Made by a program: the position numbers and the translations under genes. Shown one piece after another: positions 1 through 7,791 of a stretch of 11,013 bases of DNA (positions are counted from its first letter, which is position 1; every line of letters starts with the position of its first letter). A model generated the notes under the pieces. The model was given only the letters and a program-made list of their open reading frames with translations, was not told the origin of the DNA and did not search any database. Origin of the DNA: an uncultured Bacteroidales bacterium (GTDB taxonomy: Bacteria; Bacteroidota; Bacteroidia; Bacteroidales; UBA932); NCBI GenBank assembly GCA_910585445.1, contig CAJUEK010000065.1, positions 1 to 11,013 on the forward strand, written 5' to 3'.

Positions 1-21
1 CACTTCTCTTTCTTCTTTCAT
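1..21 (-). CDS. Possible 5' end of a divergent gene, cut by the window edge
   Basis: Read on the minus strand from base 21, an ATG opens seven codons (MKEEREV) that run to the window edge with no stop. The bases upstream are AT-rich and non-coding, as expected between divergent genes. No TAnnTTTG box at a convincing distance supports it, and seven codons are too few to recognise a family. It could equally be chance or an internal Met of something else. Treat it as a pointer only. Confidence 0.2.
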
Positions 22-231
22 ATCGTTTTTGTTTTTTATGAACCGGACTATTCCGTTTCAATGACAAAGGTCACGACATCCATCCGGAGACATTGTAAGA
101 AAAAGAAATTCATGATATAAAAAAGAGAAATTTCTTGAGGCAAAACATTAAAATTTATTTTTATGCTGCTATGAAAAACAAATAAAAACGTCAAATGCTC
201 TTCTGAAACGGGAAATAATCGTGATAATTTG
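22..231. other. AT-rich intergenic region upstream of mutS
   Basis: No reading frame here looks coding: frames are short and broken. It is rich in A/T runs. No tRNA, no repeat matching the other intergenic elements of this window and no strong hairpin were seen. It probably holds upstream control sequence for mutS and perhaps for a leftward gene beyond the edge. Confidence 0.5.
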
Positions 232-239
232 TAAATTTG
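232..239 (+). promoter_or_regulatory. Candidate -7 promoter box of mutS
   Basis: TAAATTTG matches the Bacteroidetes -7 consensus TAnnTTTG exactly. The upstream -33 element is poor: the nearest candidate is a weak TTCTG at 201-205. If used, transcription would begin near 244-247 and give a leader of about 40 bases, starting almost exactly at the small hairpin at 249-265. No Shine-Dalgarno sequence is evident before the mutS ATG, which is normal for this phylum. Confidence 0.5.
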
Positions 240-248
240 CGGGATACC

Positions 249-265
249 TACGGCAAAATGCCGTA
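249..265 (+). promoter_or_regulatory. Small 5'-UTR hairpin ahead of mutS
   Basis: TACGGCA-AAA-TGCCGTA is a perfect 7-bp inverted repeat with a 3-base loop, ending 22 bases before the mutS start codon. Given the -7 box at 232-239, the hairpin would lie at or very near the mRNA 5' end. Such a position suits a transcript-stabilising or translation-tuning structure, and a dimeric repressor site is the alternative. No T-run follows it, so it is not a standard terminator. The role is inferred; only the symmetry is seen. Confidence 0.4.
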
Positions 266-287
266 TTAGATAAAAGTTTTAGACGAT

Positions 288-2948
288 ATGGCAGAAAAGA
301 AACCGACCGAAACACCGATGATGAAACAGTTCTTTGCCGTTAAGGCGGAACATCCTGAAGCATTGCTTCTTTTCAGGTGCGGCGATTTTTATGAGACATA
401 CGGTGATGATGCCCTGACTGCGAGCAAAGTTCTCGGCATCGTTCTTACAAAACGTTCAAATGCTGCTCCGGACTCCATCCCGATGGCAGGCTTTCCACAC
501 CATTCCCTTGAGACATATCTCCCACGTCTTGTGCGTGCAGGCTATAAAGTCGCCGTATGTGACCAGCTTGAAGACCCGAAACTGACGAAAAAGATTGTCA
601 AAAGAGGTGTGACTGAACTTGTCACTCCGGGAATAGCATTCAGCGACCAGCTTCTGGAGCAGAAGGAATACAATTTCATAGCAGGACTTTCATTCCACAA
701 GGACAAATGTGGTGCTGCCTTCCTGGACGTCTCCACGGGCACATTTCAGGTGGCGGAAGGCTCTTTGGACTATATAGGAACCCTTTTGGGCTCATTTGCT
801 CCCAAAGAACTGCTTGTGCCGAGAGGCTATGAAAAAGGCGTGAGAGAGAAGTATGGCGACAACTGGTACATATCTACGCTTGAAGAGTGGGCCTTTGTCT
901 ATGACAGCTCCGTTGAGAAACTCAAAAGGCAGCTAAGGGTTGACTCTCTGAAAGGCTTTGCAATTGACAGTTTCCCTCTTGGAGTCACATCTGCCGGGGC
1001 ACTGCTGATATATCTGGAGCAGACCCAGCATTCCGGCCTCACAAACATTTGCTCCATATCACGTATTGACGAGGGAGCATTCGTCTGGATGGACCGCTTC
1101 ACTTTCCGCAACCTGGAGATTTTTGCATCCACGGCCGGAAAAGACGGGGTGGCACTTGTCGATGTGATGGACAAATGCTCTTCTCCTATGGGCGCGCGCA
1201 TGCTGAGGACATGGCTTGCTATGCCTGTCATGGATCTTGGTGAGCTTGAGGACAGATATGCCGTCGTGCAGCATTTTGTTGACAATCAGGATGACCTGTC
1301 CCGTCTGCAGGAAATGGTCGGTGACATAGGAGACCTGGAGAGGATAATTTCCCGTGCGGCCGCAGGAAAGATAATGCCTCGTGAAGTCATGCAGCTGAAA
1401 AGGGGACTTGCGCAGTCCGGGCCGATAAGGCAACTTTGCACAGGCAAGGGCGTGGATGCTCTTGACGCCATGATGAACGGAATGAGCGACTGTACTGAAC
1501 TGCTTGACTATCTTGTAAAGACAATGCATCCGGAGACTGCCGCAGCGGTCGGAAAGGGAGATGTAATCGCTCCCGGGGTAAACGCCGAATTGGACGAGTT
1601 GCGCAGTCTGGCGCGTCATGGAAAGGACTATCTTCTTGATTTGCAGCAGCGTGAGTCGGAACGTACCGGGATACCGGCTCTTAAGATTGGTTTCAACTCC
1701 GTTTTCGGATATTACCTTGAGGTGCGCAATGCTTCCAAGGACAAGGTGCCTGCGGAATGGATAAGAAAGCAGACCCTTGTAAATGCTGAAAGATATATAA
1801 CAGAGGAACTTAAGGAATATGAGCAGAAGATTCTCGGGGCAGAGGAGAAGATTTATGTGCTCGAGTCCGGGATATATGCTGAGCTTGTCGCCACGATACA
1901 GCGGAATATAGCCTCTATCCAGAAGAACTGCCGTATCCTTGCGCGTCTTGATGTGCTTTCCGGATTTGCGGCCCTCGCCGTGTCCAACCGTTACTGCCGC
2001 CCGAAGATGAACGCGGGTAAAGTAATAGACATAAAGCAGGGGCGTCATCCAGTGATAGAGACCATGATGCGTGCCGGTGAGGAGTTTGTGCCGAATGACA
2101 TATGGCTCGACAATGAAAAGCAGCAGGTAATCATTCTGACAGGTCCGAATATGGCCGGTAAATCTGCGCTTCTGCGACAGACGGCACTTATGGTGCTGAT
2201 GGCCCAGGTAGGAAGTTTTGTGCCGGCTGCGGAGGCTACCATAGGCTATTGTGACAAGATATTCACGCGGGTGGGTGCATCGGACAACATTTCGCGCGGA
2301 GAATCAACCTTCATGGTGGAAATGCTTGAGACTTCCATGATTCTGCACAACCTTTCTTCCCGATCGCTGGTGCTTCTGGACGAGATAGGACGCGGAACAT
2401 CCACATACGACGGAATGTCCATCGCCCGTGCAATCGTGGAATATGTGCATGAGTACGGAGACGGGGCAAAGACCCTTTTCGCCACACATTATCATGAATT
2501 GAATGACCTTGAAGACATCTATCCGCGCGTCCGCAATTTCCATATTGCAGTGAAGGAAGTAGGAAAGAATGTCATCTTCCTTCGCAAGCTTGTAGAGGGA
2601 GGTGTCGCCCACAGCTTCGGTCTGCATGTGGCAAGGATGGCCGGAATGCCGCGCCAGGTGCTTGAGTCGGCTGAAAAGACGCTTGCACAACTTGAGAGCG
2701 GTGCTTTCGGGGCATCTGCGTCAGAGGTCAGGTCTGCCGGGAAAGGAAAGAAGAACACCGTCAAGCCTCATAATGTGAAAGAGGGCAGGATAGAGAGCGA
2801 CGGCTCTCTGCAATTGCCTTTCTTCCAGCTTGAAGACCCGCTTTTGTCTTCGCTCAAGGACGACCTTGATTCGGCTGACCTGAACAATATGACTCCTCTC
2901 CAGGCATTTGACCTGTTGCGCGGTATGAAAGAAAAAATGGGATTATAG
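288..2948 (+). CDS. mutS: DNA mismatch repair ATPase MutS
   Basis: MutS binds mispaired or looped-out bases in the cytoplasm and, with ATP, recruits MutL to start strand-directed repair. The 886-residue length is typical of bacterial MutS1. The N-terminal mismatch-wedge motif GDFYE is present (Phe34, Glu36). The connector, lever and clamp regions fill the middle. The C-terminal ATPase has Walker A GPNMAGKS at residues 619-626, Walker B LLDE with Asp698-Glu699, the signature GRGTSTYDG just after, and the FATHYHEL switch motif. A charged linker near residues 805-830 leads to a short C-terminal helical tail (MTPLQAFDLLRGMKEK) like the tetramerisation segment of other MutS proteins. The ATG at 288 is chosen because MAEKKPTETPMMKQFF matches the usual family start and sits behind a plausible promoter. 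All key residues are intact, so it should be functional. A secreted glycosidase gene follows in the same direction after 27 bases. Confidence 0.98.
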   Translation: MAEKKPTETPMMKQFFAVKAEHPEALLLFRCGDFYETYGDDALTASKVLGIVLTKRSNAAPDSIPMAGFPHHSLETYLPRLVRAGYKVAVCDQLEDPKLTKKIVKRGVTELVTPGIAFSDQLLEQKEYNFIAGLSFHKDKCGAAFLDVSTGTFQVAEGSLDYIGTLLGSFAPKELLVPRGYEKGVREKYGDNWYISTLEEWAFVYDSSVEKLKRQLRVDSLKGFAIDSFPLGVTSAGALLIYLEQTQHSGLTNICSISRIDEGAFVWMDRFTFRNLEIFASTAGKDGVALVDVMDKCSSPMGARMLRTWLAMPVMDLGELEDRYAVVQHFVDNQDDLSRLQEMVGDIGDLERIISRAAAGKIMPREVMQLKRGLAQSGPIRQLCTGKGVDALDAMMNGMSDCTELLDYLVKTMHPETAAAVGKGDVIAPGVNAELDELRSLARHGKDYLLDLQQRESERTGIPALKIGFNSVFGYYLEVRNASKDKVPAEWIRKQTLVNAERYITEELKEYEQKILGAEEKIYVLESGIYAELVATIQRNIASIQKNCRILARLDVLSGFAALAVSNRYCRPKMNAGKVIDIKQGRHPVIETMMRAGEEFVPNDIWLDNEKQQVIILTGPNMAGKSALLRQTALMVLMAQVGSFVPAAEATIGYCDKIFTRVGASDNISRGESTFMVEMLETSMILHNLSSRSLVLLDEIGRGTSTYDGMSIARAIVEYVHEYGDGAKTLFATHYHELNDLEDIYPRVRNFHIAVKEVGKNVIFLRKLVEGGVAHSFGLHVARMAGMPRQVLESAEKTLAQLESGAFGASASEVRSAGKGKKNTVKPHNVKEGRIESDGSLQLPFFQLEDPLLSSLKDDLDSADLNNMTPLQAFDLLRGMKEKMGL

Positions 2949-2975
2949 AAAACATGCTCCACAAATAATTTGATT

Positions 2976-4979
2976 ATGAAACGATTTGCTTTTGCCTGTG
3001 CGGCTATGATATGCGTCCTGACGGCGGCTTCGGCAGCACCGAAGAGTTATGAATTGAAATCACCTGACGGCAAACTGGGCGTTACGGTAAAAACCGGCCA
3101 GGAAATCACATATTCCGTGTCTCATGGTCAGGATATTATTCTGAAAGATTCTCCGGTGTCCATGACGCTTTCGGACGGCACGGTCTGCGGCGGTGATGCA
3201 AAGGTGCGCAAGGCGGTTCGGAAAAGCGTTGACCGCATGCTTGAGGCCGTGGCATATAAAAAGTCCAAGGTGCATGAGGCTTACAATGAACTGACTTTGG
3301 ATTTCAGGACATTCCGCCTTGTTTTCAGGGCATATGACCAGGGTATGGCATACAGGTTTGCCGTAGATTCAAAAGGGTCTTTTGAGGTTGTTTCGGAGCA
3401 GGCTTCTTTTGCCTTTGCGCAAGACTGGAACATGTGGACCGCATATGTCTGCCAGCATACGCAGACGCTTGAAAGCCAATTCTATAACTCGTTTGAGAAT
3501 ACCTATTCGCATTCTCCAGTTTCCGCATGGAACAGTGAGCGGCTCGCATTTCTTCCGCTTATGGTGGAAGGCCCGTCCGGTAAGAAAATATGCATCGCCG
3601 AATCTGGCCTGACAGATTATCCCGGAATGTATCTTTACAATGATGACGCTTCTACTGTGCTCGACGGGGTTTTTGCCCCTTATCCGCGTGAGTTTGAGCA
3701 GGGTGGTCATAATATGCTGCAGATGCTCGTAAAGAGCCGTGAACCTTATATCGCGGAGTGCAGCGGGAAGGTTGAGTTTCCATGGAGAATAGTTTCCGTG
3801 GCCGAGAGGGATGTTGACATGGCATGCAATGACATGGTCTGGCTTCTTGGAGAACCGGCCGATCCGTCTGCCGACTGGAGCTGGGTGCGCCCTGGAAAAG
3901 TGGCCTGGGAATGGTGGAATGACTGGAATCTGCGAGGAGTGGATTTCAGGGCAGGCATCAACAACAGGACATACGAATATTATGTGGATTTTGCGGCTGC
4001 TCATGGCATAGAATACGTCATACTTGATGAGGGATGGGCCGTGAACCTTAAGGCTGACCTGTTTCAGGTGATTCCTGAGATAAATCTGGAAGAGCTTGTG
4101 GAATATGCTTCCGCACGCGGTGTCGGGCTTATCCTGTGGGCAGGATACTGGGCATTTGATCGTGATATGGAAGAAGTCTGCCGGCATTATTCCGAGATGG
4201 GCATAAAGGGTTTCAAGATTGACTTTATGGACCGTGATGACCAGGTGATGGTCGCTTTTCACCGCAGGGCAGCCGAGACTGCCGCAAAATACGGGCTGAT
4301 GCTTGATTTCCACGGCACATACAAACCTGCAGGTCTTAGCAGGACATGGCCGAATGTCGTGAATTATGAGGGAGTGCATGGTCTGGAGCAGATGAAATGG
4401 GCGGACGCTTCTGTTGACCAGGTTACCTACGATGTGACTGTGCCTTATATACGCATGATGGCAGGGCCTATGGATTATACACAGGGTGCGATGAGGAATG
4501 CCACGAGGGGCAATTTCCGTGCGGTCAATTCCGAGGCTATGAGCCAGGGAACACGTTGCCGCCAGCTTGCTGAATATGTGGTATTCGATTCTCCTCTGAA
4601 CATGCTTTGCGATTCTCCGTCAAATTATATGAAGGAGTTGGAATGCACCAGGTTCATCGCTTCTGTTCCGACGGTATGGGATGAGACGCGCGGCATTGAC
4701 GGAAAGGTAGGAGAGTATATTGCAATGGCCCGCAGGAGCGGTGACGTGTGGTATATCGGGGCAATGACCGATTGGAATGCCCGCCAGTTGGTGCTTGATT
4801 TGAGTTTCCTCCCGGAAGGTGAGTACGAGGTCGAGCTGTTCCGTGATGGCATCAATGCCGACCGCGCCGCAAGCGACTACAGAAAGGAAATCATCCCGCT
4901 CGATTCTTCCCGCCAGCTGCCCGTCAGCATGGCCTCAGGAGGCGGTTTTGCTGCACGGATTGTTGCCAAGGGCATTTAA
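2976..4979 (+). CDS. Secreted GH97 glycosidase, retaining alpha-galactosidase type
   Basis: This 667-residue protein has a Sec signal peptide (MKRFAFACAAMICVLTAASA, likely cut after the ASA at 18-20). No lipobox Cys is placed for lipidation, so it is probably soluble in the periplasm. An N-terminal beta-sandwich (about 25-285) precedes the catalytic TIM barrel (about 300-565) and a C-terminal beta domain. GH97 hallmarks include the Ca-site AES motif (Glu209), VILDEGW, GFKIDFMDRDDQ, DFHGTYKP, NYEGVHGLE and GPMDYTQGAM. From family knowledge, retaining GH97 enzymes such as BtGal97a use an Asp nucleophile in the K-[VI]-D-F motif and a Glu in NYEGV. Here these are Asp416 and Glu465, which favours alpha-galactosidase over the inverting SusB-type alpha-glucosidase. 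The ATG at 2976 is preferred over a TTG two codons upstream because it begins the signal peptide. It may be read through from mutS, as no good promoter lies in the 27-base gap. Substrate is inferred. Confidence 0.9.
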   Translation: MKRFAFACAAMICVLTAASAAPKSYELKSPDGKLGVTVKTGQEITYSVSHGQDIILKDSPVSMTLSDGTVCGGDAKVRKAVRKSVDRMLEAVAYKKSKVHEAYNELTLDFRTFRLVFRAYDQGMAYRFAVDSKGSFEVVSEQASFAFAQDWNMWTAYVCQHTQTLESQFYNSFENTYSHSPVSAWNSERLAFLPLMVEGPSGKKICIAESGLTDYPGMYLYNDDASTVLDGVFAPYPREFEQGGHNMLQMLVKSREPYIAECSGKVEFPWRIVSVAERDVDMACNDMVWLLGEPADPSADWSWVRPGKVAWEWWNDWNLRGVDFRAGINNRTYEYYVDFAAAHGIEYVILDEGWAVNLKADLFQVIPEINLEELVEYASARGVGLILWAGYWAFDRDMEEVCRHYSEMGIKGFKIDFMDRDDQVMVAFHRRAAETAAKYGLMLDFHGTYKPAGLSRTWPNVVNYEGVHGLEQMKWADASVDQVTYDVTVPYIRMMAGPMDYTQGAMRNATRGNFRAVNSEAMSQGTRCRQLAEYVVFDSPLNMLCDSPSNYMKELECTRFIASVPTVWDETRGIDGKVGEYIAMARRSGDVWYIGAMTDWNARQLVLDLSFLPEGEYEVELFRDGINADRAASDYRKEIIPLDSSRQLPVSMASGGGFAARIVAKGI

Positions 4980-5000
4980 AAAGTAAAATATAGCTTTATT

Positions 5001-5034
5001 AAAGCCGTCACCTTTCAATACAGGTGGCGGCTTT
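5001..5034. terminator. Bidirectional terminator between GH97 and GH2 genes
   Basis: AAAGCCGTCACCT and AGGTGGCGGCTTT form a 13-bp stem with a single G-U type pair and an 8-base loop (TTCAATAC). The stem starts with A's and ends with T's, so either strand gives a GC-rich stem flanked by a short A or U tract. It starts 22 bases after the GH97 stop and lies about 58 bases beyond the end of the convergent GH2 gene, so it can end both transcripts. Confidence 0.8.
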
Positions 5035-5091
5035 CAGTTTGGTCTGTTGTTTTGTGTGGTGCAATTGGCTTTTGAAGCCGTGAAGGCTGCC

Positions 5092-7575
5092 TCAGAGGGT
5101 AGTGCGGACCAGTTCGGCGGACACTTCTGGAGAGCCTGATGTATCGGCATCGGTAGAGCGTTGCAGAATCACTTGTGCATGGCCGTTGAATGCCTTTACG
5201 GTCATTGTGCGGGCGCTTCTGTCCGGAATCGGTGTGCAGGTTGGTGATGCGGCTCCGGCGTGATATGTCACAGGTCTCTCTATGGCCTGGAATGCCGGGT
5301 CTCCGTTGCCCCATCCGAGTATATTCCATCCATCGCCTATGCTTATGGCAATTTCATCGCAGGAATCCGGCACAAGCCTTCCTTTGGCGTCTTTCATGTC
5401 AACGCGAACCACGGCGATGTCGCCTATGCACTCGTATCCGATATCCGCTGATACGGCAGAGCCTGTTGTCTCAATTATGGTCTGGACGGCTTTCTTCCCG
5501 TTGCGGTACCCGATTGCCTTTATTTTTCCAGGCATGTAAACCGCTTCCCATTCCAGATGCCCGTTCTTCGGCATATGCTTGCGTCCGAGCCTTTGTCCGT
5601 TTACCGAAAGCTCGACCTCGTCGCAGTTGCCATAGACCCATACGGATACGGCCTCGCCCTCATGCCCTTTCAGATTCCAGTGCGGAAGAATGTGAAGCAC
5701 AGGCTCTTCCGTCCACCAGGCCTTAAGATAATATGCCTCGTCCTTAGGGAAACCGCAATAATCCAGAATGCCGAACTGGGAGCCTGTGGCCGGGAACACC
5801 ATCGGATTAGGCTCTCCTCTATAGTCAAAGCCCGTCCAGTAGAACAGCCCTCCGAGCCAAGGTCTCTCATCATAGAATTTCCATCCCCGTTCTATGCAGT
5901 TGTAAAGGCTGTCCGGCCCGTTTTTCTTCCGGTTATGCGCAACCATGCGTCCGTTGTCATGGTCATCATAATATATTCCCCGGGTTCCGCATCCGCTTGT
6001 CTCTTCCGAGCCTAATGCGCAGCGTAGTGGATGCTCGCTGCGATGCTTTTCAACCGGGTTCTGCAGGATGTAATTGTAACCTGCCACATCTGCCGGCACA
6101 AGAGGAGCCGGACCTCCGCTTGAAGCTACTGTCATCGGGCGTGTCGGATCAGCCCTATGGCAATATTCGCGCATGCTTTCCGCGATTCTTGTTCCGAAAT
6201 CATTCCATTCAATGCCCCATTCTTCGTTTCCGACGCTCCACAGTATGATGCTCGGGTGATTCCTGTCGCGGCGTATCATGTTCTCGAGTAGCCTGACGTG
6301 CTCCCTGTTGACTCCTGTCAGACGGTTTTCTTCAATTACGAGAAATCCGAGCCTGTCACAGGCGTCAAGCATCTGCGGTGTCATGGGATTGTGGCTTGAG
6401 CGGTATGCGTTGCATCCGAATTTCTTCAGTTGCAGCAGGCGCCATTCCTGTAGGGCGTCCGGAATGCCTGCGCCGGTTCCCGCATGATCCTGATGCATGT
6501 TCACTCCCTTGAGTTTCACAGGATTGCCGTTGAGGATGAAGCCTTTGTCCGGGTCGAAAGCGATATGCCTGATGCCGGTTGTCGTCAAATATGTGTCCAC
6601 AGTGTAACCTCTGACAATGACTTCTGTTGTTACCGTATATAGATGAGGGTCCTCGCAGCTCCACAGATGCGGATTTTTCACGGTTATATTTACGGCAGTC
6701 ATGTCGCTGGCTTTTGCCGGTATTTCATGTCCTGGGATTTCTGCTGTGCCGGCTATGTTGCCTGAAGCGTCTCTGAGAGTGTGCCTTAGCATATAGTTTT
6801 CAGAAGCCGTCCCCATGTTCTGCACGGTGGTTTCAATCGTCACGACCGCATTGTCCAGGTCAGGGATTTCCTCCTGGCCTGCATACGGCTGCTGTTTTCC
6901 CTTCGCGAATCCGGCATGGACAAATGTGCCGAATGGCGCGACATTCATCTTTGAGGCCTTGTTGAGCCATACATGCCTGTATATTCCGGCTCCTTCATAG
7001 AACCATCCTTCTTCTAAGCTGGCGTCTGCCCTTACGCAAATGAGGTTGTCCCCACCATAGTTAAGGTATTCTGATATGTCGTATGTCTGTGTGGCATAGC
7101 CGCTCGGTTCGTTTCCGAGATAGAAACCGTTGACCCAGACCCGCGAATCGCGGAATATGCCGTCGAACTGGAGCCAGATGTGTTTTCCGAGATCTTCTGC
7201 CGGGACTTTGAATGTCTTGCGGTACCATCCTGTGCTTGTCTGAGGATATTTGTATCCGACAGTCTTGTATCCGTGGCTGTGGCTTGCTTCTTTGGAGTAA
7301 GGCAAATCTACAACCCAGTCGTGCGGCAGGTCAACCGTGCCCCATGAGGATGCGTCGAATTTCGGAGAATAGGGACCTTCATTGTGTATGGAGGCCGCCT
7401 TTGTGAGATAATTGAAATACTCGGTTCCGCATCCGAAGTCCTTTTCCCCGGATGAAGCGTCCCCGAGGGCGAATTGCCAGTTCTCGTCCAGAAGAATCTG
7501 CTCTCTGGCGTTTTGGGCGTGCATTGACAGGGCTGCAAAAATGCACGCCAATGCAATCAATCTTTTGGTTTTCAT
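5092..7575 (-). CDS. Secreted GH2 glycosidase, beta-galactosidase-like
   Basis: This 827-residue enzyme has a Sec signal peptide (MKTKRLIALACIFAALSMHA). GH2 architecture follows: a sugar-binding jelly roll (about 25-205, with LPHDW, GWYRKTF, VWVNG and GAGIYR), an Ig-like domain (about 210-335), a TIM barrel (about 340-630), a DUF4982-like beta domain (about 640-700) and a C-terminal beta domain with GDGWNILGWGNGDP. KGVNMHQDHAG and RSSHNP are conserved barrel motifs. The acid/base is Glu451 in WSVGNE; the nucleophile is probably Glu524 in LGSEETS, before the family motif FYWTGFDYRGEP. It is expected to remove terminal beta-linked galactose in the periplasm, but GH2 also includes beta-glucuronidase and beta-mannosidase, so the sugar is inferred. 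The ATG at 7575 starts the signal peptide; an in-frame ATG 20 codons upstream would bury it. It faces the GH97 gene tail to tail. No SusC/SusD genes are nearby. Its 216-base leader contains possible operators. Confidence 0.92.
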   Translation of the reverse strand: MKTKRLIALACIFAALSMHAQNAREQILLDENWQFALGDASSGEKDFGCGTEYFNYLTKAASIHNEGPYSPKFDASSWGTVDLPHDWVVDLPYSKEASHSHGYKTVGYKYPQTSTGWYRKTFKVPAEDLGKHIWLQFDGIFRDSRVWVNGFYLGNEPSGYATQTYDISEYLNYGGDNLICVRADASLEEGWFYEGAGIYRHVWLNKASKMNVAPFGTFVHAGFAKGKQQPYAGQEEIPDLDNAVVTIETTVQNMGTASENYMLRHTLRDASGNIAGTAEIPGHEIPAKASDMTAVNITVKNPHLWSCEDPHLYTVTTEVIVRGYTVDTYLTTTGIRHIAFDPDKGFILNGNPVKLKGVNMHQDHAGTGAGIPDALQEWRLLQLKKFGCNAYRSSHNPMTPQMLDACDRLGFLVIEENRLTGVNREHVRLLENMIRRDRNHPSIILWSVGNEEWGIEWNDFGTRIAESMREYCHRADPTRPMTVASSGGPAPLVPADVAGYNYILQNPVEKHRSEHPLRCALGSEETSGCGTRGIYYDDHDNGRMVAHNRKKNGPDSLYNCIERGWKFYDERPWLGGLFYWTGFDYRGEPNPMVFPATGSQFGILDYCGFPKDEAYYLKAWWTEEPVLHILPHWNLKGHEGEAVSVWVYGNCDEVELSVNGQRLGRKHMPKNGHLEWEAVYMPGKIKAIGYRNGKKAVQTIIETTGSAVSADIGYECIGDIAVVRVDMKDAKGRLVPDSCDEIAISIGDGWNILGWGNGDPAFQAIERPVTYHAGAASPTCTPIPDRSARTMTVKAFNGHAQVILQRSTDADTSGSPEVSAELVRTTL

Positions 7576-7669
7576 AGTTTTTATGTCTTTAAGTAGTTGT
7601 GTCCTGTGGTTAATTGGAACAGTGTCGTGGAGCATAATTCGTTGTCAGTCAATATTTTGGCGGATGTGT

Positions 7670-7717
7670 GATTCCCCTTTTCCGGGGAATCGTTTTTCGG
7701 CATTTGGTTGAGCATCA
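7670..7717 (+). repeat. 48-base hairpin element, copy A
   Basis: GATTCCCC-TTTTCC-GGGGAATC is a perfect 8-bp stem with a 6-base loop (7670-7691). It is followed on the plus strand by GTTTTT and then a tail ending TTGAGCATCA. An element of the same length and layout lies at 10791-10838, and I count 35 of 48 identical positions without gaps. The hairpin plus T-run resembles a plus-strand intrinsic terminator, yet no plus-strand gene ends here. The location is the upstream region of the minus-strand GH2 gene. The similarity past the T-run suggests a dispersed repeat, not just two terminators. Confidence 0.55.
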
Positions 7718-7720
7718 AGT

Positions 7721-7738
7721 GTTTACGTTATTGCAAAC
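7721..7738. promoter_or_regulatory. Possible operator upstream of the GH2 gene
   Basis: GTTTACGTTATTGCAAAC is an imperfect palindrome of the form GTTTRC-N6-GYAAAC. A related palindrome, GTTTACCACAAACCGTAAAC, lies exactly 40 bases further upstream at 7761-7780. Two half-site pairs about four helical turns apart, upstream of a sugar-hydrolase gene, would suit a dimeric regulator. No TAnnTTTG box could be found on the minus strand in the GH2 leader, so an activator-dependent promoter is plausible. Regulator and function are inferred. Confidence 0.35.
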
Positions 7739-7756
7739 TGTCTGTCCCGTCCTGAA

Positions 7757-7784
7757 AAAAGTTTACCACAAACCGTAAACTTTT
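7757..7784 (-). terminator. Intrinsic terminator of the oxidoreductase gene
   Basis: AAAAGTTTAC and GTAAACTTTT make a perfect 10-bp stem around an 8-base loop, starting 7 bases beyond the oxidoreductase stop codon. On the minus strand the stem runs straight into more T's (six in a row at 7760-7755), giving the U-tail of an intrinsic terminator. The stem is AT-rich, so termination may be partial. Its inner part also matches the GTTTRC palindrome at 7721-7738, so the site could double as, or instead be, a regulator-binding site for the GH2 gene. Confidence 0.55.
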
Positions 7785-7791
7785 ATGCCGC

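Noticed and set aside
1059..2048. A 329-codon open frame antisense to mutS
   Set aside because: It lies wholly inside mutS, its translation is rich in residues typical of reverse-complement reading, it has no recognisable domain, and mutS is intact across it.
3369..4379. A 336-codon open frame antisense to the GH97 gene
   Set aside because: It is a shadow of a well-supported GH97 coding region; there is no signal, motif or promoter on that strand.
5067..5079. Second terminator hairpin GGCTT-TTG-AAGCC just after the GH2 end
   Set aside because: The stem is only 5 bp with no U-tract on the minus strand; the 13-bp stem at 5001-5034 is a much better terminator.
7670..7717. Riboswitch or tRNA upstream of the GH2 gene
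   Set aside because: Only a single simple hairpin is visible; there is no multi-stem aptamer pattern, T-loop or anticodon arm.
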